A program made the translations under genes and the position numbers. A DNA stretch of 64,000 nucleotides from NCBI GenBank assembly GCA_037903475.1, contig JBAJFG010000002.1, forward strand, positions 3,720,001 to 3,784,000, given 5' to 3'. Numbering within the stretch: position 1 is the first letter of the stretch; the number at the start of each line of letters is the position of its first letter. This DNA comes from Ancylostoma caninum (Eukaryota > Nematoda > Chromadorea > Rhabditida > Ancylostomatidae). Positions 1-13,292 of the stretch are shown in pieces. Below the pieces are notes generated by a model. The model made no database searches, was not told where the DNA came from, and saw only the letters and a list, made by a program, of their open reading frames with translations.

Positions 1-137
1 TGGCTTGGGATGAGTCAACTGGTCCCTTTGGTGAGAGGTTCTGGCTGAGCACTGGAGTGCGTGGCCACTAGGAGACAAAAAGCTGGAGAGCCGCATCGCT
101 ACCGGAGCAAAAGAACTACGGAAACCCGAGAACTAGG

Positions 138-400
138 AAATTACCCTTGGTAATCCTGTTGGCGAGTATTCCATGGTTAATTTGCGGCCTACGCTGAGTA
201 GAATTACGCGTCTCTTTTGCACTTGCGTGCGATGCTTTCAGTGAGGGCCCGGATACATCATTGGAGGAATGGGTAACTTCACACCTATGGGTATGTTTGC
301 CTGTAGGGTAGCACTTGGCTGTAGACAACATCATGCGTGGGTAAACATGTTGCTGGGTGCAGGTTAGCAATGGGTAATCTCAGTGACGCATCCTAGCCGA
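138..400 (+). repeat. ATGGGTAA-family copy
   Basis: GGGCCCGGATACATCATTGG (243), ATGGGTAACTTCACACCTAT, GGCTGTAGACAACATCATGC and TGGGTAAACATGTTGCTGGG follow the order of the 34.9-kb copies. A short inverted piece (AATTACCCTTGGTAATCC, near 158) lies upstream, hinting at the same foldback layout. Confidence 0.55.
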
Positions 401-3400
401 AAAGCTCCAGATCCCCAAGCTTAGACAGCTGCGCAACACCTTATTCCACTAATGCGACGCCTACGTGGATGTAGCAGATTGCATCAACAATATAGCCTAA
501 CGTTCCGAGTATGAACCAATTTAAGCTCAGTCTATATATCTCAAGACGAATGCAGCCCCTGATAAAGGATACATTGACGCACGCACGCTGCAGGACGCAA
601 ATCGGACGTTGACGCACTGACTGGATTAGTGTGTGGTGACCACAAAGTCTAGTGTTCGGTGTAGTTTGTACTCGTCGCAGCCTTCCTGTCCATGACATCT
701 CGCTCAGAGTTGTACTCAAATGTCGAACGCGTGAATTTTAGTCGCAAACGATGAGTACGCATGCGTGAATTGACCATGTCAGGTGAAGTCTCTGATTTTT
801 GATGTGGATTCCATATTTTATCATACTTTCTATATACAGTACAACGGTGTAACAACTGAAAGTATACGGTGCCCATTACATCGCGCTTGTTCTTCTGCCA
901 TAACTCCTAGTTATCAGAAATTTCCGAAAATGGCCACATATTATGGACCATACTGACAAATTTGTATAATGGTTAATATCAAACTCGACTTTCCAAGAAT
1001 TTCTAGCATATGGACACTTAGATCTTTTTTTGACGCTTGTTCGTAACCATTTATGCACCAGTCGCTTACCAAGCAGCTTTGCGCCAGCGTTTTCGCTTCG
1101 ACATTCCTTTGGCTCGTGGTATCCGACGGAATCGAGGAATCTCAACGATTGCGAGAGTGCTTCTTGTGCCCGAGAACATGTGTCTCCTGCGTAAAGCCCT
1201 GAAAAAGAATAGCTGTTGAGACTTATGGGCAAATGCATGAGTCAGTGCGTTGAGTCTATGCATAACTCGCCTAGCTTAGCGTTGTAGTTCGCTGGGTTCT
1301 GATTCCAGTGTGTGAGAGCCCACTGGATGGCGACTATGTCCTGCACGGTCTCGGGCAGCAGTTTTTTGCAGTCCTGGTCGTGCAGTGGAAATGCTCCTCC
1401 GATTTGGAACTGCAAATAAAGGATAGGCTCTCTTTGCGAAATTTTGTCGAGGATGAAGAAATCCAGGTACAGTTGATAAACCTTCGTAATACTCTCCTCA
1501 CTGAGCTGATTTTAAGACCCACTTAAGATCTGGGCAGGTACAGGACATGTTCTCTTCCTGACCATATAAATGCAGAACAATAAGAAAGTCCATTCTTGTT
1601 TATTTATTTCTATATCTATTAACTTATTTATTTATTTGTTGGTTCACTAATTCTGGCCTTGAATGATGTTTACCGGCTTCAGTGCGGCCCAAAAAACTAA
1701 TACCTGTTTTACGTTTGGAAGCCGGATGGAGAAACAAAATCACCAAAGACATACTTCTAATGAAGAATGATAAAAAATAAACTTTTGTAAATTGATGATC
1801 AAAGTAAACGATTAAAAATAAGCCAATGCAAGGTCTTTACTACTTCATGAAGTATTTTTGAAAAATTGAGCGGCCGTTCTTGGAGGGAGAGGGTTGTGCG
1901 GGGAAGGGAGAGCACCATCCCTCCAGGAGAATATGGAGACGTTTATACATTTCTTATTTCATTCATTTATTATCTAATTGGTTGATTAATCACAAGTTAT
2001 TCATTTATCTATCTACGCTCAAGGAAATAACATAAAAAGGACTGAAACATAGGTGGAATCCTTTAGCCCGCCATGTCTTGGTAACCCAACTAAGTTTCAA
2101 TTCGTGATGGAGCAGCAAGTAATGTGAGACTTTATTCGACGAATCTATATACTTGAGGACCTAAAAGGGCCATACAGTTGTTTCTATCAGGGCTTTTCGT
2201 GAACAAGGACCCATTTCTCTGCCGGCTCCCACGTTCAGGTCAAACACGGTGTTCCAGCTGTGACCGGCCTTGGCCCTGTCCATTCTGGTGATCACGTCTG
2301 CTCGGATCATTACCGTACCGTCGGTAAAAACGAGTTTTCATCAGCCAAATGGTTTTGTATAATCAGCGCGAACATTCGCGCGCGCATCCCTTACAAGGAA
2401 AGCGACCGCGGATTGTTTGTCTCGGTTTTGTGGGTATCACGAATGCAAAGGTGTTTGCAGACCCCACAAAAAGCATCTCCGTCCCGTAGAATCCGACGAT
2501 ATCCTGAAGAACTCGAAAAGTCGAAAAGCGCAAGCTCTTTAGCCTTTCCAAAGAGAAGACGCGCACACTAGAGAACATCTACGTGGTCTCTTCCAAAATT
2601 TTAACTAATCTGAGCATCCATATATGCTGCGAGACATTGATGTTTGCTAGGAAGGGGTCAAAAAAGTCTCCTTTCCATCTGGGTGCACTTTCACGCATTT
2701 CTCTCTGCGAATAATACATATAAAATCTAACTACTGGTCTACATTGCTGCCTTACGGTTGAAAAAGATTGAAAGTTCAGAATCAGTTTTGGAAATGTGAA
2801 CAATTTTCATAAAATTGGGGTGGCAACGCATGTAACTTAAAGTCTGCATGGAAATGCCATGTAGAATTCGGCTTCTTAAGGAGCTGATTAAATTGTTTTT
2901 CAAAGTTATGAATGATTCTCTTGATTAAGTGTTGTATCGCTCTCAACGTCAATAAATATTGTACAACGTTCATAATTGTTGCAATTTCCAAGGACGCCAG
3001 GAGTTTTTTTTTCTGAGCTTATGGTCACGCTCACAGCGTTACATTACAATATATTTTTTAACTGCAGGGCAAACAATGTTTTCATGAGAGAATGTCATTC
3101 CCGAAACGTCAAGAAGGGAGAGATTGTTTGGGTAATTTAAGATGACACTGTGATTGCCGATATGAGAGAGGCGAAACGAGATAATGGCTGAATCGGTTTT
3201 CCAGAATGTACGGCAAAACATCGCAAATTGGGGAAGAGGACGTCTAAGCATGCACCTTCTCGAGCCAGCTTCGGATGGTTGAAAATTAGCAGATTTTTAA
3301 AAAGGAATCCGTTTCGGGCTAGCAGAATGCGCTCGCTCCGATGTTTATGAATCCTGCTGCATGCACACATCGTTTCCTGGCCAAACTATTAGATTGGTGC

Positions 3401-5225
3401 AAAGGGGAGACTTAGTAACAGACTGATATCTTTCAGTATGCCTACAGTTGCCCTCCAAAAATGCGCTACGGCATAAAATGGAGGTCATATTCGTACGGAA
3501 CATGTCAAATAACCCTACTCTAGCAAGATTCACCAAAATTCTGAAAGAAAATACAGGTGCAGTACCTACATTTTGCATACAGTAACCCCGCGAAACTGCG
3601 TTACGGTGCAACTGGATGTCATACTTATGATAAGCGTAGGTAATAACCCCTATGGAGGAATTTTGAGAAAATTGCAGCGAGGAAAACGAGGTGAAACAGA
3701 TACGACCCACAGATGTCCGTTCGTATTGTCCGTTATGTGTAAAAGTTGCTTTTATTTTCTTATCTCTGCATAATTGGTGATTAAAAAATTCCAAATAATT
3801 GTATAAGACCTCTATGGAATCAAATCCTGGTTATGGTTATCAAAATGTACCACGCCACGCCGAAGCATGTTTCTGTTTTTTTGCTTCTTTTCTTTCACCT
3901 CTCTACTTTCGATATGCTGAAAAGTTTTATTTTTATAGTCTGTTTCCAACTCGCCAGATACCAATCCCAATCCATATACTCCGCATTTTACTCCATAATC
4001 GGTTTGTACTTGTTACATAATTCCTGTATAATTCCTTGTATAATTCCTTTTTAGGCGAGAAGTAAGCGCATGGAATAAATAACTATCCGGCCTTCTCGTG
4101 TTTATTTTTCTTTCATTGAAATAGACCTTTTGCTGGCTCTTACTACGTAAAATATAATCCAAGACTCACTAAATAAACAACCATATAGATTACCACAGTC
4201 ATGTTCATTACGCTATGATCTACACTTTCTGTTTCATATGAATCTCGATGTAGTCATCACATAATTTTCATAATCTCGGCGAGGTGTTCGATCAGAGACA
4301 GGGTCAGGCTTGTGGCTGTGGATAATCGAGTGGGAGGGATCCGAAGGAGGGTCATCCTGGTGAGGAGGGGAGAAAACTATGGTTCTTAAGCAGGAGGGGG
4401 TTGGAAGTTTGCTGGCTGAGAGGAGATGGAGTCACATGGGGTCGACTTTCAACTTGTTGTCATCATCTTTTGTCATCCTCACCCTTGACCAGAGAGCGGT
4501 GAATAGGATCTAACGTCGATTTGAATATGTCTAACAACACAGCTGCACTTCTTCTGGTTCGATAACCAATCACTCATCACCAGAATCAACTTTAACACAG
4601 TTTCTATGCCGAAATTCTCCGCCTAATTCTAAAATTTTAGAGCGTAGAGTGGCAAACTTGAATGCGATAACCTGTGGGGCAGTTCATTAAGCGAACCACG
4701 GAGAATATTTCTATGAAAAAAAGTCGTCTACTCCTTTTTCCTTCCAACCTGGTCTGAGGAAGGCGCTAAGCGCTGAAATGTCGCTGGGATAAAGCACTGA
4801 CACAGAAACTCTCATCGAACACTGATGAAGATGAAGAGAAAAGCCATGGAAAAGCCAATTTTATTAAGTGAAATGAGTGAAAAAAAAACCATCGAATCGT
4901 CATGCACCAGTCTAACTGCATTATTGGGGTTCTTTAGCGACAGGGAGCGCTAGTTAGCTTATACTCGACGCCGACCTCATTTTTTTCCACACCGAGGATT
5001 CTAATAGAGCTCGCGGAGAAAGCGCGGGAAATGGGACTGGAAATGAGCGGAAGTTATCCAGAATTCAAGCAAAAACCATTGAGCTCATACTGGAAGCTGA
5101 GCAAAATTCTGTGGTCAAGGTGGAAGTTGCGATTAGTGCGATATTTGACCAGAGTTTCCCGAGAAACACAGCTCAGAGATAGGTATTAAAATTCAGGTTT
5201 CTCGGTATATTCAATGGACGTCACG
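401..5225. other. No gene seen
   Basis: AT-rich sequence with ATTT-type tetranucleotide runs near 1599-1640 and weakly repeated blocks around 3460-3660 (GCGCTACGGCATAAAATGGA and GCGTTACGGTGCAACTGGAT). Several open frames of 70-150 codons have no supporting splice sites or recognised domains. Confidence 0.5.
4021..4052 (+). repeat. Short tandem repeat, TGTATAATTCCT unit
   Basis: About two and a half adjacent units of TGTATAATTCCT (12-13 bases). No known function. Confidence 0.6.
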
Positions 5226-5694
5226 TTAAAGGCAGCAGGAGCTGAAATCCTCGACTCCGAGCTGAGCTGTGGGTGATAAAGTACAGACTCAGCACATCAT
5301 AAATGTGAAACGAACACAGACAATGATGGCTTACCTGCAGAGAAAATGGAACATTCGTCGCGAACACGCCTGGCCGTGTTCGCGCGGACGAATTTTCCCC
5401 GGCGCAAAAGCCATTGCGGCGCGTGGTTTGGCGCAAAGGGAAAACGAAATGCATTCAATTCACAGGGTTTCATGGCGGGACTCGGCCAAAACCACGCGCC
5501 GCAATGGCTTTCGCGCAGGGGAAAACTCGTCCGCGCACGAACACGGCCAGGCGTGTTCGCGACGAATGTTCCATTTTCTCTGCAGGTAAGCCATCATTGT
5601 CTGGGTTCGTTTCATATTTATGATGTGCTGAGTGTGTATTTCATCACCCGCAGCTCAGCTCAGAGTCGAGAATTTCAGCTCCTGCTGCCTTTAA
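5226..5694. mobile_element. Near-perfect palindromic MITE with TTAA ends
   Basis: Left arm 5226-5429 and right arm about 5488-5694 are inverted copies at roughly 90% identity or more, around a loop of about 58 bp. The ends read TTAAAGGCAGCAGGAGCTGA and the reverse complement. The outer TTAA could be a piggyBac-like target duplication; a TA duplication is also possible. The arms are GC-rich near the loop and create overlapping open frames on both strands (5269-5589, 5346-5735, 5454-5221), which are by-products of the palindrome. Confidence 0.85.
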
Positions 5695-6262
5695 TATATG
5701 TATACTGTGAGCGCACGCGTTTTTTGAGAGTTTAGGTATTTAGCGCCTAAACAAAGGTAAAAATCGTAGGTAGGAGAAGTGTAGAAAAAAATCAGAGGGT
5801 TATTATTTGTGATTCAGATTCTTTTCTTGCCACTCGGTGTATTCCACATCCATGGTTCCAAAATTTCTGAATGAATTTTTCCGCAAAAGTTTGGCACAGT
5901 AGAATTTTTTGAGATTTTTTCGGAGCTTAACCAGATTGTAATACCTATTTTGTATCGGAACTCCGTGTCTGTAAAGTTACGGCAGATGTAGTGACGAGTT
6001 TTCGGCATTAAATAGGTAGGATGTTCTTGTTCAGCACGTCAAGGACCACCTCTATACAAAATTTGGGAAGACTCCGTGAGACACTCTATTTTCTGCATGT
6101 CCATCACAACCGTTTAGAAGTGGGGTTACAGTAGTACAAAATGGATACGATAATTGGGCTCTACACCTCGAATAACCCTACAGTGGATAGTTTCAGTAGA
6201 GAAAATTCCTGGAAATTCTGGGTGCCCGGATGTGACAGAGCAACTTGAAGGTTCGATAATGT

Positions 6263-6525
6263 ACAGTGAAGGTCGATGGAAGTGCGTTTTTCGCGGACTC
6301 GGGACGCACGCCGCGCGACCGCTGCGCCCGTGCCAGAATAGTCGCCACGATGGTAGAGTAATGGTTTTTCCTGATTGGTAGCTCTTTTGATACTTGATAT
6401 CAAATAAGCAAAGAAACTATCAAGAAACTCCTAATTTGCCATTACGGAGCGATTTCGTCATAAGCAGCGCGGTCGCGTCGCGTATTTCGAAGAGAACACA
6501 CTCTCATCGACGCTCACTGCACTGT
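6263..6525. mobile_element. MITE, family shared with 53.0 kb
   Basis: The ends are imperfect inverted repeats, ACAGTGAAGGTCGATGGAAG at the left and a complement of it (CTCATCGACGCTCACTGCAC region) at the right, ending ACTGT near 6525. The interior is GC-rich near the ends, with AT-rich CAAGAAACTCCTAATTTGCC-like sequence inside. The layout matches the copy at 53037-53311. It lies just downstream of the signal-peptide exon, probably in its intron. Confidence 0.65.
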
Positions 6526-6726
6526 CTTTGAGTAGTTTTATATACTATCATTATTTCGTTATGATATAGTAGTAGGTATCATATTTATATTACGCCCGTG
6601 TAGTACTAGCATCATACTTTACCAATTAGCTATCAAATTCTCCAAAAAAAGCAGATTATGCACAATTAGCAGCTCTTTTTGCCCACTCGGGCACTCCTTC
6701 ACCAGTAGATTCACTCAAAAATTTAC

Positions 6727-6854
6727 CTTGTTGTTGTCCGGCAGGACCTTGAACGGATCGTAGACGGAGCAGAGCGGATCGGCGGCCAACGAGCCGCACA
6801 CGACGCCCGCGAGGGCGACGAGTAGAATTCGCCGCATTTATCGCATTTGGAGGT
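6727..6854 (-). CDS. First exon of a secreted or membrane protein, signal peptide
   Basis: On the minus strand TTTCAG (ending 6855) is followed by a 17-nt leader, then ATG at 6837 and 37 codons, ending in AAG before the donor GTAAAT at 6726. The protein starts MRRILLVALAGVVCGSLA, a clear signal peptide with likely cleavage after SLA, and continues ADPLCSVYDPFKVLPDNNK. Codons are strongly C/G-ending, unlike the AT-rich surroundings. The acceptor so close to the ATG suggests spliced-leader trans-splicing. I do not recognise the family, and I could not find the following exon below 6727. It may lie beyond a long intron holding the MITEs at 6.3 and 5.2 kb, or outside the window. Confidence 0.6.
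6838..6846 (-). promoter_or_regulatory. Two-codon upstream ORF abutting the start codon
   Basis: The leader of the signal-peptide exon contains ATG CGA TAA directly followed by the main ATG at 6837. A trans-spliced message would carry this minimal upstream ORF 8 nt from its acceptor. It could lower initiation at the main ATG or act through re-initiation. The sequence is plain to see; any function is inference. Confidence 0.45.
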
Positions 6855-8147
6855 CTGAAACGGAGACGGTGACGCGGTGACGGCGGCGGCGACGACGACA
6901 AACCGGTGCCAAAACGCGAGGGCAGCGAAGCGCACGAAAAGGGCAAGAATGCAGCGGTTGCAATGCGCGATCAGCACAAAAAACGACACGAAATCAACTG
7001 GAGATGCGTCGTAAAACACTCGGAAAAAGACACCGACACGGCATTAATTTGGAGGCTATTGCGCGTTTCGGGAGAATGGAGTTTTAGAAATGTCCAGCTG
7101 GTGTGGAACACGGAAGGAGAAGGGTTTGGAATATGAGTACATGGAGTAAGGGGTGAGGAATGGCGCGAATTCTCATAGCAGACGAACAAAAAGAACGTTA
7201 CAGTGGCGGTTGCGGAGATGATAAACGAGGTGCAAACCCGAGATGATACGCAGTCCGTTCCACTGCTCCTGCTGGTAGCAAAGCGCACCCAATTGCTTTG
7301 TATCTACTGAAGCAGGCCTATTGTTGGTACATATTGGTTTCTCCAAAGATGCGAAAGGTCGCTATAATGGAGGAGTCAAATGTACTCAAGAAGGGGCTCA
7401 GAAAAAGGTTTTCCGGCGCCGCTGTAAGGAAAAGGAATGTACAGTTGCAATCTCCTGAAGATTCCCTCCAAATAAAAATCTTGAGGACCCCTCCTTGAGT
7501 TGAGACATCGCCTTCGACGGAATTTCACGCTGAGCTAGTTAGAAAAAGCACAAGAAAGCACGAAAAACAGATGTGAAACCTACAAAGCACAGTATCAGAT
7601 CCATGTTTGCCATCTAAACATAAGTTCAGTTTCAGTCATATCACGAATGTGATGTAATTGGGATACTGATCATAATAACAGTTAAAAAATGCTCAGGCCC
7701 GCAAAAAGACGATAAGACGGGATGTGCTGAATCGGGAATACTGTCCAAAATGTTGCTGTTCACTTTTGCAACGGCAAACTTCGTGATTTTTATCTATGTT
7801 CAGTGAAAAATTTGTAGATGCTCTCTAGATAAGAGAAACTGTCACCAGGTTGATTGAATTCCCTTACATTTTGCAGAGTTTGAATATACGATAGTTGCCA
7901 TCACTACGATACTTCGCTTTCAGCTTGCTTCATCTGTTTCAATCTCTTAAGGATCCACTTATTGATGCATTTCCTGTATAAGACGATGGTGCAATTTTCT
8001 CCGACGCATATTCTCGAGATTTTTTTTTACAACGGACCAGTAAGAAGTTGTATTAGAGTTTTAAACAGAGAATGGAAAATGAATGGAATAAAAAAGTCAG
8101 TAGATGACTAAACAGCGAGAACTGGGCTCATCAACGGAGTATATCTA

Positions 8148-8541
8148 GGACCGAATAAAAACCGAATAATTTTGTTACTTTAATAAATGATTAGGGAACA
8201 TTTTAAACATCCAGATATTCGAGAATGAGAGAGCTCTAAGGCTGTGCTCCTCTTTCGTACACCGCTGCATTGATCTCCAGTGCTGGAACATTCGAATTTT
8301 CCATTTATTCGGAAAATTCGATATTCGGAATCAAAAATATTCGGTTTCGAATAAATTGAAAATTCGAATGTTCTAAGATTGAAGACCCATCCAGTGCCGT
8401 GCTAAAGAAACGACGAGGGCTTTTTTATCCTCGAATATCTGGATGTTTAAACTGTTCACTAATTTGTTCAAAGTAACAAAATTACTTGAAGTACTAGTTT
8501 AACTTGTAAAGTAACAGAATTATTCGGTTTTTATTCAGTCT
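8148..8541. mobile_element. TTCGAA-rich MITE with long inverted repeats
   Basis: Flanked by TA (8146-8147, 8542-8543). The left end GGACCGAATAAAAACCGAAT pairs with the right end, where the complement reads GACTGAATAAAAACCGAATA. A second inverted block, TTTAAACATCCAGATATTCG, lies near 8200 and again in reverse near 8440. A third, GGAACATTCGAATTTTC, flanks the centre near 8287. The whole 394 bp can fold as one hairpin. No coding capacity. Confidence 0.8.
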
Positions 8542-10719
8542 TAAGTATACAACAGACGACCAAAACCAAAATAGTAGCGATGAGTTAGAACTCTCCGGGG
8601 ATATGAGGATCAGACACCACATCCTCAAGGATTTCCACAGAATAAATGCCACTGGCTACCCATTCCTTCCAGAGCGGAGGGAGTGAGTGAGGGTGGTGGC
8701 CTAAAAGGAGAATTCCGATTTGCCATTGAAGAGGTGCACTGTCCCGTTTGATACGTTTGCACTAGTGAGGAATCGTCAGGGACGTGACTCCTGCATTTCT
8801 TACCCATAGCGTCTCAGCAGTGACTAATTGTGGTCAAGGAGAAAACGCAGGTTCTGAAAATGTTCAAATGCGACGGAGTGAATGAGGGATCTATGGATTC
8901 GGTGAATATGAGCCGTCGGCCTTCGAGAACCAAACACCCGTGCTCATTCCCATTCCTAGTGTTACAAGAAAGAAGGCAACTTGGGTGCTTGGGACCACCA
9001 CGTTTTGTCGGCTTTTCCAGCAAGCGTGCTCAAACAGAAAATTACCGGATGCTCTCGTTCGAGTAAACGTTGGTAAGGTTCCACTATTCCAAACGCCTAG
9101 TACTGCAATGAATTTTACCACTGCAGGGCAACATTCAGATTTTTTATGTGGCATTTTACAGCGCAATGAATCACTGAACGATATTTCAGAACACTGAATA
9201 GTTACATGGAAAACTGGTTCTTCAGCGAGGAAAAATTGACGAAGAATAGATGGAGAAACCTTTGCCTAAAACCCATGAAGTGTACTTCGCAATGCAACTA
9301 TTACTAAAGAAGGAGAATGATGAATCGCAACAATCTTTAGCGATTTCGAAGGTCTAAAGTATCCAAAACCATAATTTATAATTGTTCTTCAACGGACTAT
9401 GGACAGCTACTGTAGGGCGAACAACAGAGCTGGGAAAGTACAGTGTCATGTTCTAGTTAACGCGCAAATTCCTGGAAGTATTAATTTCAACGGTCCAAGA
9501 ACAGCATAGGTCAGGTTTCTAGGAGACAGAGATATGACCGCCTTCCAGAAATTCATGAAAGAATGAAAAGTTGGAGATGAGAATAAATAAGCGGTGAAAG
9601 AAAAAGAAGAGAAGAGAAGAAGGAAGAGGTTGCATTTATACCTACGTGCATCCATAGAATCGAATAATTTACTTTCAAAAAATCGAACAATTTTTTGTAT
9701 TTGTTCGAAATTTTGGGAGCCGATTCGAAAAATTCGCGTGTCCAAAAGGTAGAAAGCACCGCACACCCCTTCATACATATCTCTAAGGTCCAATCGTTCG
9801 CTCTTTTTTCGAAAATGAGAATTTTCGACTCACTCGAAATCGAGAGTTTGAATTCGAATACGTCCAGTAAAGTGTGTATATGATCCTAGTTATACTTGCT
9901 ACCAAGAAAGTCAACAGGAGAAATGGCTAAAGATCACTCAGTGATAGTAAAAGTGGTGATATCACAGGAGTGGGAACGGTTCATGAAATGTCAAGGTGAG
10001 AGAATCGACTTCACAGCTAGTTCATTTATTTATTTATTTCAAATAAAGAGCAATGTCTTGTGGTGAATAAATAAACAAAGCTTAACAAAGATGTTATAAA
10101 GAGATGATGTAGAGAGAAAAATAATGGTAAAAACTGAGCAAAAAAACAGAACGGTCAAGATTCAGACAGGAGAGCAGCACCATGAGTTGGAATTTCGAAG
10201 TAAAGTTAAAATTAATTGAAATTCAATAGATACAAATTGAATATTCCGTATCTTTACAGGGATGGCTCGTCTGGTCCTTTAGATTGGAATCATCGTGCCT
10301 GGCAAAACTCAGACTAAATCATGCTGTAATGTTGGCCAAAGCAGGGATCAAGATGTTAGCAAACTTTGTGAACTCCAGGGCCATATTCAGGGCTGCATTC
10401 ATTGAAGGACCCGGAAACATTGTGATCTATTCGCTCTTCTAACGTGGGCGACCGTATAGGGTGAAAATGGGTATATTATTTTAGAGCGACTCTGTTCATT
10501 GTCAGTCAGCGATGAGAACGGTAAGAAGGGGGGAAGATGTGCCACATTTGCTCGAGAAACTCGCCCACTCTGGGTTGACCGGAAGCTCAGATTCTTCCTT
10601 GAAACGTCCATGAATACGGGTACAGGAAGGAGCCACTACTGGAGGAGCCCTGCACAGGAAGTTGGGAACATCGAGCTGTTGACGACTTGCACCGGTACAC
10701 CGTGATAACGAGAGCTATT

Positions 10720-10875
10720 TGCATAGTGTGAATAAGACAACAGTTGACCTTCCTAGTACAACGAAGTGACACTTTCTTCAGAGGCGTTTTATTGTTTCCG
10801 ATTCTTAACACAGAAGTGTCTTTGATTGTGATGCAAAAAGACACACTTCGGAAGTTCAACTAGGAGAACAAGCTC
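10720..10875. repeat. Small imperfect inverted repeat
   Basis: CCTAGTACAACGAAGTGACA (about 10753) and the complement of CACACTTCGGAAGTTCAACT followed by AGG (about 10842-10864) form stems of about 25 bp with gaps, around a loop of about 65 bp. Probably a MITE remnant. Confidence 0.35.
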
Positions 10876-13292
10876 TTCCGTCATCATTACAATGTGTTAG
10901 CTTCGAAAGAAGCTGCCGAATTTCGCAGTTAAGTGGGAAGCGGAAAACTTCACTCGAACCGAAAACACCAGTTTTTCCACAGGGTGTGAAGATAAAAACA
11001 CCTAAAAGTTCTTAGAACTAAGAAAAAATCATGCTCGCAAAAGGGAATGAAGGACTTCTATTGCGTAAAAGAATTGTGACCCTGTTAAAATGCAAGCACG
11101 TCTGAACTCAAATGATAAATAACAATGAATATGCCAGGAGTTAGAATTAGTAAGAAAAAATGACTATAATGTGGATGAGGAGCAAAGAAGAATAAGTGCT
11201 AGGAAGAACGAGAAAACACAAACTGAGTTCCTCACCTTCTCATGTATGGTTAGGGGGAAGGAGAAGGGGCATACATTATTGTAATTTAACAATCCACTGG
11301 ATTGCTTCTTGAAAGCAGTCCTGTGCCTCTCGCTGAGCTATACCTCACTTGATAGTGCTGGATCTAATGCATTTCTTGGTAGCAATGAACAAACAATGAA
11401 GAAGAAACATATGAACTACTCCACGCCCCAAAATAAATAAATAAATAAATATGCTAGAAAAACAGGAGATCAGGATTTAACCTCAAAAAAGACCTCTTTA
11501 CCAATTTGAGTCACATGTGCTACCTTTTCCACCACGTGCGCACACAAGCCAGTCTCTCTCTACACAGCATAGCTGGAAATTTGTGGGAAATTGTGGCATC
11601 TTAGCGAAAATTTTCTTGCTGATTTTTCGTGGCTTGTGCGTCCCCTGATTTCCTGGATTTTACAAACTCTCGCGATTTTCGGAATTTCCTACTCAATAGC
11701 TGACACTGCGGCAAGATTCGCAAAAATGCTCGGAATGATTTTTATCTATTTGCTCCTCTAAATTGGACGGGTTACCTAGGTTAACATAAGTGCAACTCAT
11801 TCACGCGACTCGTCGCAGTGAGGAAATTATTTTTCTCTTTTGTACATAGTGCCGAGGTAGCAAAATATATTTCGCATGCATACATATGTATGTATATCCC
11901 GAGAAACTCCCTCACCCTGAACCAGGGAAAAAACCAGAAACGTCTTGGGAATGTCCATGAATCCTATCAGAGGATCTCATGACTATCAACTGGGAATGTC
12001 GTCGGACAACTCAATCTCACACGATAGTACTACATGAAGTCACAAATACCTGCCGCCGCAAGAAAAAGCGGGAGCGAGTGGCTTTGCGGTTCACGTTTTC
12101 GACACTGATTGGAAGCGACTGTCACAAGGTCGTCTGCTTAGGATTGAGTAAAATTCGACAGCCGCCCCAGGACACAAAATCTCCACCCCCCACCCAGGTA
12201 GAAAGTGGAAATTTGGATATGGTGTCGATGTAGGCTGGATAGCGGTGTAAGAACGACGCTTGCGAAGAGAATATCTCGTTTGGGGCTGCGTTCAGCGGTT
12301 TCGTCAACTCAGAATCGGCCGACGGTGATGGATCGCCCGCGACTACATACGCTGCGTGATCATTTTCTACGTGAAGCCAGCACTCCGCATCAGCTGACTA
12401 TGGGATGTGGGGACTTCTAAACAGATATTCAGCTTTGATGTTGCCCCCCTCCCCAAAAAATCCCCCTCTTCATACCTACTTGACCCGCCCCAGAATAACG
12501 TTAGTTGCGTTGTTACTAGTTTGGGTTAGCTTACGGTAGGAAGAGTGAATCAGGAAGCCTCAGGGATTTCTATTCGGAGGGAAGCCTTCTTGGAATATGA
12601 ACTTTATTCCGGGATTCATGAGCGTTTTCGCGGAAGCGGTGATCTATCCCAAGTGGGTAAATTCTCCAAGAAAAATGGGTATGATATATCAGAGTGACCC
12701 ATCTAGGTGAACAAGTAAAGGTAAACAAGTGGAATGTATGACTCCTTGCTGGGAAAACTCATTTACCGCGGATGAGCAGGAGTCCTGGAATCTTTCGGGA
12801 ACTCCTAAGAAAACCGCCATCGGTTTCCTAAATTGCTCGCAACTTCTTATTGCTCAGTGTTTGTTTATAAAAGTCGTTGCCTCGTTAGCCTCCCTCCAAG
12901 CTTATACTTGGATTAGAATAGCGTTCCCCTTCATTTTTCTCTGCAAAGGATTTCCTGACCTACTTGAAAAAAAGCAATAAAAAGGCATTGCATTCGCAGA
13001 CCGCTCTTCTGGAATGTTCCTTGATGAAGTGGCCCCCAGTTTAATGAGAATTATGGTCGACTAAGTCCCACACCAGTGAAATATTTAAGAGGTAGCCGGT
13101 GGTGGTATCCATGAACGCTCCTCGATTACATCCATCATGCTGATTGAAATGAATCGCTCGGACAAAATTAACCCATTTTGCCTTTAAATGATTTTAAACC
13201 TCAATTTTAGAAGAGCGGTAGATCATCATCTTCCCAGGTTTGTAATAGTGCAGATATAAATTTCAGGAGTGACTAATTTCTCCAAACTTGAA

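Noticed and set aside
2260..2571. Text HVCSDHYRT reminiscent of the THAP zinc-finger motif
   Set aside because: The CxxC start, conserved Trp and final motif of THAP are absent, so the likeness is probably chance.
3345..3794. 149-codon minus-strand open frame
   Set aside because: No domain, poor codon pattern, no splice borders; likely chance in AT-rich DNA with a weak internal duplication.
5221..5735. Overlapping open frames with similar proteins on both strands
   Set aside because: They are mirror images produced by the palindromic MITE, not a protein family.
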